Assembly (NCBI GenBank): GCA_029882955.1
Contig: JAOUJX010000129.1
Coordinates: 1-9,934 of the forward strand
DNA from: Gammaproteobacteria bacterium
GTDB lineage: Bacteria > Pseudomonadota > Gammaproteobacteria > GCA-001735895
Length of the DNA stretch: 9,934 nucleotides
Direction of reading: 5' to 3'
This document shows, one piece after another, positions 1 through 7,960 of this stretch. The notes under the pieces were generated by a model that made no database searches, was not told the origin of the DNA, and saw only the letters and a list, made by a program, of their open reading frames with translations. The position numbers were made by a program, and so were the translations under genes. The first letter of the stretch is position 1, and each line of letters begins with the position of its first letter.

Positions 1-57
1 CAGCAGGTTTTTATCGATAAAATTAACAACGGCGGAACCGAGAAAGTCTTGCTCTAA
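1..57 (+). CDS. C-terminal tail of an unidentified upstream gene (partial)
   Basis: The first 57 bases read as an open frame of 18 codons ending QQVFIDKINNGGTEKVLL and a TAA stop. The last base of that stop is the A of the rlmL ATG (TAATG). A one-base stop/start overlap is typical of translationally coupled genes, and rlmL has no clear Shine-Dalgarno site of its own, which fits coupling. The fragment is too short to assign to a family, and an open stretch of this length can occur by chance, so the call rests mainly on the overlap geometry. Confidence 0.4.
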   Translation, partial: QQVFIDKINNGGTEKVLL

Positions 58-2267
58 TGTCGAATCTGAAATTATTTATTACTGGTCACAAGGGCTTTGA
101 AACGCCGCATTTTCACGAATTACGAGGTATTCTAAGTGTTTGTGATGCAATTATAAACCGTCAATATGGCGGTGTCGAAGTGCAGGGTGGTATCGAATGT
201 GTTTATCTAATTTGCCTGCACTCGCGTTTGTCGAACCGGGTTTTTTGTGAGCTGGCTCAGTTCAACGCTAACGATGAAGATGCATTATACAAGGCGGTTT
301 ATGCAATCGACTGGTCAGAACATCTAACTTCAAGAAACAGTTTTGCGGTATCTGCGACTCTGTCCAGGTCAAATCTCGACCATACCCATTATGCGTCGCT
401 GAAAGTAAAGGATGCCATCGTCGATCAATTCCGCGATAAAGTGGGTAGTCGGCCGGTGATCGAAAAGCAACAACCTGATCTGCATATACACTTAAATATT
501 CATCGTAACCAGGCGCAGTTGAGCCTGGATCTGTCCGGAGAAAGCCTGCATCGTCGCGGCTATCGAGTCGAACACGCCGGCGCACCATTGAAAGAACATC
601 TCGCTGCTTCGATGATCGCGCAGGCAGGCTGGAATGCTGAATCGGCCAAAGACCATCGTTTCGTCGATCCCATGTGTGGTTCGGGTACGTTTGCTATCGA
701 AGCCGCGATGATAGCGGCCAACATTGCCCCGGGGCTGGATCGCAGTTACTACGGTTTTAGCAAATGGTTACAGCACGATCCGGAGCTCTGGCAAAGCTGT
801 ATTGAACAGGCTGAAGTGCAGATTGATACCGCCGCCGCACCACTCATTGAAGCAAGTGACTACGATGCCAAAGCCCTCAAGGTAGCCAAAGCCAATGCGG
901 CTCGAGCCGGTGTAGAGGAACTGATTCAGTTTAGTCACCAGAATATCAATGACCTGAAACTGGAAGACGATCCGCGGCCGGCGATTGTTTTGTGTAACCC
1001 GCCCTATGGTGAAAGATTGCAAAGCGAGCAGGGTCTGGCATCGCTTTATAGTGCGATTGGTAGTGCGTTGAAGCAATTGAAATCGGCCAGATTATTTATG
1101 ATTTCTGCTAATCCTGATCTGTTGCATCGCTTGCGCATGAAACGGACTTTCCGGAAGTCGGTCAAGAATGGTCCGCTTGAATGCCTGTTTGCAGGGTTTG
1201 ATCTTGAAGTCGATGGCAGTGAGAAAAAAGTATCGACAGGAAAAGATAGTTCAACAAAAGATAAGGTAGCCGATGAAAATGAGGAGGTAATAAAGCCGCT
1301 GCTGAATCGTCTGCATAAAAATGCCAAACATCTACAGCGCTGGGCTAAGCGAAATGATGTGACCTGTTACCGGGTTTACGATGCCGATTTGCCTGAATTT
1401 TCTTTTGCACTCGATGTATATCAAAGCGAAATTTCGCCGGATACTCGCTGGTATCACTTACAGGAATATCAGGCCCCGAAAACTATCGAAGTCGACGTTG
1501 CCGCACAGCGTATCGAATGGGCGAAAGTCGCTGTGCAGAAGGCTTTTGATATCGACCAGACGCAACTATTCTGTAAAACCCGTCAGCGACAGCGAGGTGA
1601 CCGGCAATACCAGAAACAGGATAACCAGGGTGAATTGTTTCAGGTTCGTGAGGGCGCAGCTTCATTATTGATTAACCTGAGTGATTATCTTGACTCGGGC
1701 TTGTTTCTCGACCATCGGATAACTCGAGAAAGAGTGAAACAAATGGCGAAAGATAAATCGGTATTGAATCTATTCTGTTATACCGGTTCGGTTGGCGTGC
1801 AGGCGGCACTGGGAGGCGCCAGGCGGGTAGTGAATGTCGATATGTCCGCGACTTATCTGAAATGGGCCGAAGAGAATCACGCTGTAAATGGTTTTCTTAA
1901 AAATGGAGGCGTAGATTTTATTCGAGCCAATGCCATCGACCTGCTAGATCGTCCGGAAAGATTCGAAGTCGATAAGGACTTCGATATTATTTTTCTCGAC
2001 CCACCTTCTTTTTCAAACTCGGCTAAAATGGCGGATACGCTGGATATTCAGCGTGATCATGCTTCGTTGATTGGGAATGCGATGAAATTGCTCAACAGGA
2101 AAGGTATTTTATTATTCTCCACCAATCGTAGAAAATTCAAACTGGACGATCATCTAATGTCATTATTTGACGTTAAAAATATAAGCCGGGATACCATTCC
2201 AGAGGACTTCAAACGACGTCCGGGGATTCATCAATGCTGGGAGATTAGACACCGTGCGCATGGATAG
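57..2267 (+). CDS. rlmL: Bifunctional 23S rRNA methyltransferase RlmKL (m2G2445 and m7G2069)
   Basis: The 736-residue product matches the fused RlmKL of gammaproteobacteria (about 700 residues in E. coli). The N-terminal RlmL half methylates G2445 on N2 and the C-terminal RlmK half methylates G2069 on N7 of 23S rRNA, during 50S assembly in the cytoplasm and using S-adenosylmethionine. Visible are an N-terminal THUMP-type RNA-binding region (about residues 1-160), the first SAM site DPMCGSGT (204-211) with catalytic NPPYGER (314-320), and a second Rossmann methyltransferase with NLFCYTGSVG (571-580) and DPPSFSNS (648-655). The Lys/Asp/Glu-rich stretch at about 385-412, between the two halves, is longer than in E. 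coli and is probably a flexible linker; it explains part of the extra length. The start is supported because the reading begins exactly where the E. coli protein does, and it overlaps the preceding stop by one base. The gene overlaps selU at its 3' end. Confidence 0.96.
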   Translation: MSNLKLFITGHKGFETPHFHELRGILSVCDAIINRQYGGVEVQGGIECVYLICLHSRLSNRVFCELAQFNANDEDALYKAVYAIDWSEHLTSRNSFAVSATLSRSNLDHTHYASLKVKDAIVDQFRDKVGSRPVIEKQQPDLHIHLNIHRNQAQLSLDLSGESLHRRGYRVEHAGAPLKEHLAASMIAQAGWNAESAKDHRFVDPMCGSGTFAIEAAMIAANIAPGLDRSYYGFSKWLQHDPELWQSCIEQAEVQIDTAAAPLIEASDYDAKALKVAKANAARAGVEELIQFSHQNINDLKLEDDPRPAIVLCNPPYGERLQSEQGLASLYSAIGSALKQLKSARLFMISANPDLLHRLRMKRTFRKSVKNGPLECLFAGFDLEVDGSEKKVSTGKDSSTKDKVADENEEVIKPLLNRLHKNAKHLQRWAKRNDVTCYRVYDADLPEFSFALDVYQSEISPDTRWYHLQEYQAPKTIEVDVAAQRIEWAKVAVQKAFDIDQTQLFCKTRQRQRGDRQYQKQDNQGELFQVREGAASLLINLSDYLDSGLFLDHRITRERVKQMAKDKSVLNLFCYTGSVGVQAALGGARRVVNVDMSATYLKWAEENHAVNGFLKNGGVDFIRANAIDLLDRPERFEVDKDFDIIFLDPPSFSNSAKMADTLDIQRDHASLIGNAMKLLNRKGILLFSTNRRKFKLDDHLMSLFDVKNISRDTIPEDFKRRPGIHQCWEIRHRAHG

Positions 2268-3396
2268 CGACGATTTTCTATCGCTATTTCTCAACGATAT
2301 CCCGTTAATGGATGTGCGTGCTCCGGTAGAATTCCGCAAAGGCTCGTTTCCTACTGCCTCGAATATTCCCCTACTGGATGACGATCAACGCGAAAAAATC
2401 GGTATTCGATACAAGGAAAAGGGCGAACAGGCAGCTATCGAACTAGGTTTGGAGCTTGCCACAGCAGACATCCGTCAAAATAGGCTGAAAAGCTGGATAG
2501 ACTTTTGCGGAAAAAATAATCAGGGTTATCTTTATTGTTTCCGTGGTGGTCTCAGATCGAGAACCACGCAGCAGTGGATTAGAGAGCAGGGTATCGACTA
2601 TCCGTTAGTCAAAGGCGGTTATAAAGCGATGCGACGCTTCCTCATCGATGAACTGGAAAAGAGCCTGGAACAACTACCCCTGGTCATAGTCAGTGGTCTG
2701 ACCGGTTGTGGTAAAACACATCTGTTAAATCAAATTTCGCGTAAGATCGATTTTGAAGGCATTGCTAATCATCGTGGTTCGGCGTTCGGCCGCGATCCGC
2801 TGGATCAACAACCGAGTACGATTGACTGGGAAAACCATGTTTCTATCGATTTTTTAAAACTCCGATATCAGCGGGCCAGCCAACCGGTATTTGTTGAAGA
2901 TGAGGGCAGACGTATCGGTCGGGTTAGTATTCCGGATAATTTATTTGCAAAAATGCAGGTTGCCCCGCGCGCGATACTGACCGTTGATACCGAATCTCGA
3001 CTAAAACTGATTGCCGATGATTACATTGTCAGTAGCTGGCCCGCCTATCAAAATCACTACGCGGAAAACGCCACTAAAGAATTTTCGGCTTTTGTGTTGC
3101 ACAATCTCGACAGAATACAAAAACGTCTGGGTGGTGAGCGTTATAAAGCAGTGAAAGCCTGTTTTGAATCGGCATTGTGCGAATTTTTCGATAGCGGAAA
3201 AGTCACGGCATTTTATGATGGAATACAGATACTACTAGAACAGTATTACGATCCGATGTACCGTTATCAGCTAGCTAATAAAGATGTCGATATCTTATTT
3301 GAAGGTCCTGAAGATGAGTATCTGGAATGGGCTGAGAATTATCTGTTGAACTCTAATAGTCTCCAGGGGTCATACAGACCAGTTTTACGATATTAA
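2254..3396 (+). CDS. selU: tRNA 2-selenouridine synthase SelU (MnmH)
   Basis: SelU replaces the sulfur of 2-thiouridine at wobble position U34 of Lys, Glu and Gln tRNAs with selenium, using selenophosphate from SelD; the family works through a geranylated intermediate. The 380 residues show the expected order. A rhodanese-like domain (about 10-130) carries the active cysteine in YCFRGGLRS (Cys95). A P-loop domain follows with GLTGCGKT (148-155), the conserved HRGSAFGR (about 173-180), an acidic VEDEGRRIG segment, and the family C-terminal signature EQYYDPMYRYQL. The GTG at 2254 overlaps rlmL by 14 bases and lies 10 bases after GGGAG (2239-2243). An ATG at 2260 would give an 8-base overlap and a protein two residues shorter; the spacing favours GTG, but ATG cannot be excluded. 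The gene implies that the host makes selenophosphate, although no selD is in this window. Confidence 0.95.
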   Translation: MRMDSDDFLSLFLNDIPLMDVRAPVEFRKGSFPTASNIPLLDDDQREKIGIRYKEKGEQAAIELGLELATADIRQNRLKSWIDFCGKNNQGYLYCFRGGLRSRTTQQWIREQGIDYPLVKGGYKAMRRFLIDELEKSLEQLPLVIVSGLTGCGKTHLLNQISRKIDFEGIANHRGSAFGRDPLDQQPSTIDWENHVSIDFLKLRYQRASQPVFVEDEGRRIGRVSIPDNLFAKMQVAPRAILTVDTESRLKLIADDYIVSSWPAYQNHYAENATKEFSAFVLHNLDRIQKRLGGERYKAVKACFESALCEFFDSGKVTAFYDGIQILLEQYYDPMYRYQLANKDVDILFEGPEDEYLEWAENYLLNSNSLQGSYRPVLRY

Positions 3397-3412
3397 AGAA
3401 TGAGAATAATAT

Positions 3413-5542
3413 ATGAAAAAAATTGGTCTGATCGGAATTATCCTGGCAATCCTGTTATCGTTCTTTTATTTCGATCTATCTCAGTATCTCTCCCTGGAGT
3501 ACATCAAGTCGCAGCAACAGCAGGTCGATCAGTATTACGCAGAAAATAAAGCCCTGACAATTGCTGGATATTTTCTTATCTATGTTCTGGTGGCCGGCGC
3601 CTCTCTACCCGGAGCGGCTATCCTGACACTGGCTGGCGGGGCTCTTTTTGGTCTGTTGAACGGGCTTATTATTATTTCATTTGCCAGTACAATCGGTGCT
3701 TCTCTGGCATTTGTAGTTTCTCGCTATCTATTTCGTGAGTCGATTCAACAGAGATTTGGAGACTCATTAAAATCCGTCAACGATGGTATCGACAAAGACG
3801 GTGCGTTTTATCTGTTTGCCTTACGACTGGTTCCGGTGTTCCCTTTTTTTGTGATCAATCTGGTGATGGGCCTAACCCCGATAAAATTGAAAACTTTCTA
3901 TTGGGTGAGCCAGGTTGGCATGCTCGCGGGTACTATCGTTTACGTCAATGCCGGTACTCAGTTAGCACAGATAGATTCTGCTTCCGGAATATTATCGCCA
4001 TCCTTACTGGTTTCGTTTGCCCTGCTGGGATTGTTGCCGCTCATCGGTAAAAAAGTGGTCGCCCTGATCAATGCGCGTAAGGCGCTGGCAGGCTTCAGGA
4101 AGCCCGGTCATTTTGATACTAATTTAGTTGTGATTGGTGGCGGATCGGCAGGCCTTGTGAGTGCCTATATTGCCGCCGCAGTAAAGGCAAAAGTGACATT
4201 AATCGAACGGCACAAAATGGGTGGCGATTGTTTAAACACGGGTTGCGTGCCTTCAAAGTCGATTATCCGTTCGGCTAAGTTCATGTCTCATATTTCACGT
4301 AGTAGTGAGTTTGGTATTAAAAAAGCCGAAGCCGAATTTGAGTTTTCAGATGTCATGGAACGAGTGGCTGCAATCATTAAACGAATCGAGCCGCATGATT
4401 CGGTCGAGCGTTTCACAGGGCTCGGCGTCGACGTAATTCAGGGCGATGCCAAAATCACTTCGCCCTGGTCGGTCGAGGTGAATGGAGAAACCATAAACGC
4501 CAGAAATATAGTCGTTGCTACCGGTGCCAGGCCTTTCGTGCCTCCAATTGAAGGCATTGAAAATATTGATTATTTCACTTCGGATAATCTCTGGGAATTA
4601 CGCGAGAAACCCAAAAAGATGGTAGTGCTTGGTGGCGGGCCAATTGGCACCGAATTGACCCAGGCATTTGCACGACTTGATATATCGGTAACCCAGGTCG
4701 AAATGCTACCTAAGATCCTGTTACGAGAAGATCCCGAAGTATCTGAACTGGTAAAAAATCAGCTGATCAAAGAAGGCGTAAACGTGTTGGTTAATCATCG
4801 TGCAAAGCTGTTTATACAAAGGGATGGTAAAAATTATCTCGTCGCCGAACATGAAGGCAAAAACATTGAAATCGAATTCGATACACTCATCGTCGCCGTT
4901 GGTCGTGCCGCTAATACGGCCGGTTTCGGCCTCGAAGAACTGGGTGTGCGATTAAATCCAAATCGCACCATCGAAACCAATGAGTACCTGCAAAGCAGTA
5001 TTCCAACCATATACGCCTGCGGCGACGTCTCCGGGCCTTACCAGTTCACCCATGTCGCTTCTCACCAGGCCTGGTATGCAGCTGTGAATACTTTATTCGG
5101 AGCGCTGAAGCGATTCAAAGCCGACTACCGGGTGATCCCCTGGGCGACTTTCAGCGAACCCGAAGTCGCGCGCGTGGGGTTAAACGAGACCGATGCTAAA
5201 GAGCAGGGGATTGCTTACGAAGTAACACGATATAACATCGACGACCTTGACCGGGCTATCGCCGATAGCGAAGCGCACGGCTTTATCAAAGTATTAACTG
5301 TACCCGGCAAGGATAAAATACTCGGTGTCACCATTGTTGGTGAGCACGCAGGCGATTTAATTGCAGAATACGTTCTGGCAATGAAGCACGGGCTAGGGCT
5401 GAACAAGATACTCGGCACTATCCATATATATCCGACATTGGCCGAAGCTAACAAGTTTGTTGCGGGCGAATGGAAGCGGGCTCACGCGCCGCAGAAACTG
5501 CTGGAGTGGGTGGGAAAATTTCATGCCTGGCGGCGTGGTTGA
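3413..5542 (+). CDS. Membrane-anchored flavin disulfide reductase: VTT (TVP38/DedA-like) domain fused to a MerA/Lpd-like oxidoreductase
   Basis: The 709-residue product has two modules. Residues 1-215 are a membrane domain of the VTT/SNARE-associated family: a hydrophobic helix at 4-20, further hydrophobic segments at about 48-105 and 160-212, and the family hallmark LRLVPVFPFFVINLVMGLTP (137-156). Residues 237-709 are a class I pyridine nucleotide-disulfide reductase: FAD site GGGSAG (242-247), redox disulfide GGDCLNTGCVPSK (Cys273/Cys278), second dinucleotide site GGGPIGTE (407-414), ACGDV (535-539) and a C-terminal dimerisation domain ending in HIYPTLAEA. In dihydrolipoamide dehydrogenases the residue before this Pro is the catalytic His; here it is Tyr673, as in mercuric reductases, but the C-terminal Cys pair of MerA is missing. 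It should therefore be neither a standard Lpd nor a full MerA, and the substrate is unknown. The gene starts 16 bases after selU, with only a weak GA-rich ribosome site, and probably shares its transcript. Confidence 0.9.
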   Translation: MKKIGLIGIILAILLSFFYFDLSQYLSLEYIKSQQQQVDQYYAENKALTIAGYFLIYVLVAGASLPGAAILTLAGGALFGLLNGLIIISFASTIGASLAFVVSRYLFRESIQQRFGDSLKSVNDGIDKDGAFYLFALRLVPVFPFFVINLVMGLTPIKLKTFYWVSQVGMLAGTIVYVNAGTQLAQIDSASGILSPSLLVSFALLGLLPLIGKKVVALINARKALAGFRKPGHFDTNLVVIGGGSAGLVSAYIAAAVKAKVTLIERHKMGGDCLNTGCVPSKSIIRSAKFMSHISRSSEFGIKKAEAEFEFSDVMERVAAIIKRIEPHDSVERFTGLGVDVIQGDAKITSPWSVEVNGETINARNIVVATGARPFVPPIEGIENIDYFTSDNLWELREKPKKMVVLGGGPIGTELTQAFARLDISVTQVEMLPKILLREDPEVSELVKNQLIKEGVNVLVNHRAKLFIQRDGKNYLVAEHEGKNIEIEFDTLIVAVGRAANTAGFGLEELGVRLNPNRTIETNEYLQSSIPTIYACGDVSGPYQFTHVASHQAWYAAVNTLFGALKRFKADYRVIPWATFSEPEVARVGLNETDAKEQGIAYEVTRYNIDDLDRAIADSEAHGFIKVLTVPGKDKILGVTIVGEHAGDLIAEYVLAMKHGLGLNKILGTIHIYPTLAEANKFVAGEWKRAHAPQKLLEWVGKFHAWRRG

Positions 5543-5569
5543 GAAGACGAAACCATTCTTTCAGATATG

Positions 5570-6205
5570 TTATTTGAATATTTGCTCATAGAGTTCCTCC
5601 GGGTGAGAACATATTTCATCTGCACCGGTGTTTCTAAGCTCCTCTTCTGAGCCATAACCCCACAAAACTCCGATCGCCCGAATGCCGTGGTTGTTCGCCC
5701 CAATCATATCGTAACGCCGATCACCGATCATCACAGCATCGGAGGGCTCGAATCCCTGTTCCTCCAGAATGTGATTTAATAATTCAGTTTTATCGCTAAG
5801 TGAGCCGTCAAGATTACTGCCATACACAACATTAAAATATCTATCCAGCCCAAAGTGCTCGATTATTCGTCTGGAAAAGACAGTTGGTTTTGAAGTGGCA
5901 ACATGAATTGATTTAGCTGAGCCAAGTATCCGCTCCAGGCTTTCCTGAATCCCTTCATAAGGTTCGTTCTCGAATAAACCTATTTCTGCATAGCGTTCGC
6001 GATACAACGAAATGGCTTCCTCAGCCAGCCCCTGATTACCGCACAGTTCTCGAAATGTATCATGGGCAGGCGGGCCGATATAGGATTCGAAATTAGTATC
6101 CGGGTCGAATTTGATACTGAGTTCTGACAAAGCGTAATGGATGCTTCTGACAAAACCGAGTTTCGGGTCAGTTAAGGTGCCGTCCAGATCGAATAGTACA
6201 TTCAT
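5570..6205 (-). CDS. HAD-superfamily phosphatase, phosphoglycolate phosphatase/5'-nucleotidase-like
   Basis: A 211-residue cytosolic HAD hydrolase with a C1 helical cap. Motif I is FDLDGTLTD (Asp6 nucleophile, Asp8 acid/base), the cap has the IGPP turn (43-46), motif II is ATSKP (Thr104), the motif III lysine is probably Lys139 in SDKTELL, and motif IV is GDRRYD (Asp162, Asp166). The IGPP and GDRRYD combination is seen in phosphoglycolate phosphatase-like and PNT1-type 5'-nucleotidase members, so a small phosphorylated metabolite or a nucleoside monophosphate is the likely substrate; the sequence does not decide which. Motif I sits at the very N-terminus as expected, which supports the ATG, although no good Shine-Dalgarno site precedes it. 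It lies 103 bases downstream of guaC on the same strand, and its 3' end is 27 bases from the convergent oxidoreductase gene with no obvious terminator between them. Confidence 0.88.
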   Translation of the reverse strand: MNVLFDLDGTLTDPKLGFVRSIHYALSELSIKFDPDTNFESYIGPPAHDTFRELCGNQGLAEEAISLYRERYAEIGLFENEPYEGIQESLERILGSAKSIHVATSKPTVFSRRIIEHFGLDRYFNVVYGSNLDGSLSDKTELLNHILEEQGFEPSDAVMIGDRRYDMIGANNHGIRAIGVLWGYGSEEELRNTGADEICSHPEELYEQIFK

Positions 6206-6262
6206 AGTTGTTTTGTATTGGTAGGGAAGGTTGGGGCCTTGCCAGATTTATTGGGGTAATAA

Positions 6263-6286
6263 TTTTTAAAAATGTATTTTTTTAAA
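6263..6286. repeat. A/T-only inverted repeat in the guaC-HAD spacer
   Basis: TTTAAAAA (6265-6272) and TTTTTAAA (6279-6286) form a perfect 8-bp inverted repeat around a 6-base loop, inside an A/T-rich stretch between guaC and the HAD gene. With no G:C pairs it is a poor intrinsic terminator. On the minus strand it could instead be part of a weak promoter for the HAD gene: TTGGTA, 17 bases, then TTTAAA. Neither role is established. Confidence 0.4.
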
Positions 6287-6308
6287 GTACCAAAGTATTA
6301 CTGCTATT

Positions 6309-7421
6309 TCACCCGGCAAAAACCGAATTAAACTGCTGACCGGTCTTAACAAAGGTCGTACATTTGCTCAACCATTTAAGCTTTTTAGCCCCTGCATAAG
6401 TACAGGTGCTGCGAATGCCGCCGAGCAAATCCTGGATGGTATGGTTGATTTCGCCCCGGTAGGGAACCAGGATATCTCTACCTTCAGACGAGCGATATTC
6501 TTTTAATCCGCCGAAATGTTTCTCGTTAGCCGCTCGTGAGCTCATGCCATAGAACTGTACGAATTTTCGTTCCTCGACGATGTCTTCCCAGCCGTTGTCG
6601 GTCCTGGAGACTTCACCGGTTTTATAGTACCGGGTGATGATTTCTCCGCCACCCTCATCATGACCAGCGAGCATACCGCCCAGCATGACGTAATCGGCAC
6701 CCGCAGCGAAGGCTTTGGCTAGGTCACCAGGGCAGGTGCAGCCGCCATCGGCGATGATATGTCCGCCAAGTCCATGAGCGGAGTCGGCGCATTCGATTAC
6801 TGCCGACAACTGCGGGAAACCCACACCGGTTTGGATACGCGTGGTGCAGACACTACCGGGCCCGATACCGACCTTTACGATATCGGCACCGCTGAGTATA
6901 AGTTCTTCGGTCATTTCTCCGGTTACGACGTTACCCGCGATAATGACAATGCCCGGGAAGGCATCGCGCATTTGTTTTATAAACATCGAAAAGCGCTCCG
7001 AGTAGCCGTTAGCGACATCGACGCAGACATATTTCAGGCGTTCCTGAGTGGCCTTGTATACTTGTTTAAATTTTTCAAAATCCTGTTCAGTGATGCCTGT
7101 TGAATAAGCGACATTTTCAGTACGTCTCGGTTGATCGTCATTGAAAAAAACGATCAGGTCTTCGGCTGAATAATTTTTCACCAGGCAGGTGAATAAGCCC
7201 AGTTCGGCCAGTTTATCTGCCATTGTGAAGGTGCCGACACCATCCATGTTGGATGCCATAATCGGTATACCACGATAATGCGGTTCGGCTATGTCGGTTT
7301 CATAATTACGAAAGCTAAAATTACGAAATAAATCAACGTCTTTACGGCTACCCAGGGTACTACGCTTGGGACGGATTAATACATCTTTATAATCGAGCTT
7401 ACTGTCGTCTTCGATTCTCAT
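6309..7421 (-). CDS. guaC: GMP reductase
   Basis: GuaC converts GMP to IMP and ammonia with NADPH, moving guanine nucleotides back to the purine branch point; it is a cytosolic homotetramer of the IMPDH/GMPR (beta/alpha)8 family. The 370-residue product follows E. coli GuaC almost throughout. It starts MRIEDDSKLDYKDVLIRPKR, has the catalytic loop KVGIGPGSVCTTR with Cys192, the phosphate-binding DGGCTCPGD and MLGGMLAGH segments, and the FYGMSS flap. There is no CBS pair as found in IMP dehydrogenase, and the GEM (167-170) and GPGSVCTT context is reductase-like. It is about 23 residues longer than the E. coli protein (347), with extra residues near 36-48, before FYGMSS (about 265-288) and at the C-terminus. 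The ATG is fixed by the conserved N-terminus, although the Shine-Dalgarno site is weak. A TAGAAT element lies upstream on the minus strand (revcomp of about 7460-7465) without a good -35. Confidence 0.96.
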   Translation of the reverse strand: MRIEDDSKLDYKDVLIRPKRSTLGSRKDVDLFRNFSFRNYETDIAEPHYRGIPIMASNMDGVGTFTMADKLAELGLFTCLVKNYSAEDLIVFFNDDQPRRTENVAYSTGITEQDFEKFKQVYKATQERLKYVCVDVANGYSERFSMFIKQMRDAFPGIVIIAGNVVTGEMTEELILSGADIVKVGIGPGSVCTTRIQTGVGFPQLSAVIECADSAHGLGGHIIADGGCTCPGDLAKAFAAGADYVMLGGMLAGHDEGGGEIITRYYKTGEVSRTDNGWEDIVEERKFVQFYGMSSRAANEKHFGGLKEYRSSEGRDILVPYRGEINHTIQDLLGGIRSTCTYAGAKKLKWLSKCTTFVKTGQQFNSVFAG

Positions 7422-7960
7422 GATATAACCGGAAATTACGGAATGAGGACGTTATCACTATTCTATGACAGGTTCAATTTGGATGGCCGATGACTGGGCA
7501 TCGGAAAAATGCAGACGACCTCTGTTTGGGACCACGAGGCGCCGGGAATTGCATACCCGAACATGTCAGGGCCGGGGATAGTGATAGGTCAAAGACTTCC
7601 CCTTTAGGAGTCGTTTATTTTCTTTGCTGGGGGTAGTGCTTTCGGTCAAAAGGAATCGTGTGACAAACCATGGCTATCGAATTGATTTGGTTCCAATCGA
7701 AAATGATCCTATCAATCATCAACATCAAAACTCATGAGCACTTCACGCAACTTAGGCAGGAACATTTTCAGCCTTCAAATGTCGCGACTCCAAGTTCAGC
7801 CTACAGTTGAAATGTGTGAACTAAGTTGGATCTTGGCTATTAAAACATCGTTATACTCGCGTGATTTTTAAAATTCTAAAGTAGTCAGAGTTAAGTTCCA
7901 TGTTGTGGTGGAAAAACCATTCAAAATTTAGCTTCTTATATAATTAAAAAGGCAGTAATT
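7422..7960. other. Gene-free 539-base spacer with several hairpins
   Basis: No convincing gene lies between divergent guaC and the ihfB-like gene. The stretch holds local inverted repeats: CCGATG/CATCGG (7487-7504), CGGG/CCCG around a 9-base loop near 7542-7558, a terminator-like hairpin at 7591-7616, TCG-A-ATTG/CAAT-CGA (7677-7700) and TTCCA/TGGAA (7896-7913). A good -10-like TATACT (7852-7857) and a perfect TATAAT (7939-7944) precede the ihfB-like gene, but neither has a clear -35. The left part could encode a short plus-strand structured RNA ending at the terminator; the right part is the likely promoter and leader of the ihfB-like gene. Confidence 0.5.
7591..7624 (+). terminator. Candidate Rho-independent terminator
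   Basis: On the plus strand AAAGACT-T-CC (7591-7600) pairs with GGAGTC-G-TTT (7607-7616) across the loop CCTTTA, with one bulged T and one bulged G. The tail TTTATTTTCTTT follows at 7614-7625. The reverse strand has no T-tract after the stem, so the direction is plus. No gene ends here, which suggests either a short untranslated transcript starting between guaC and this point, or a chance structure. Confidence 0.45.

Noticed and set aside
5543..5569. Bidirectional terminator between the convergent oxidoreductase and HAD genes
   Set aside because: The 27-base gap and its borders show no stem of more than four pairs followed by a T-tract on either strand.
6759..7103. Plus-strand frame of 114 codons opposite guaC
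   Set aside because: It lies wholly antisense to a highly conserved enzyme, resembles no family, and is best explained as a shadow of guaC codon usage.
7481..7625. Signal recognition particle (4.5S) RNA
   Set aside because: GTCAGGGCCGG near 7565-7575 recalls the GTCAGGTCCGG core, but the GGAA tetraloop and the GGAAGCAGCC side that should follow are replaced by an unrelated sequence, and no long closing helix is present.
7670..7810. A 46-codon plus-strand open frame starting MAIELIWFQSK
   Set aside because: The only purine-rich ribosome-like site is about 15 bases from the ATG, there is no recognisable motif, and it overlaps a hairpin; it is probably chance.
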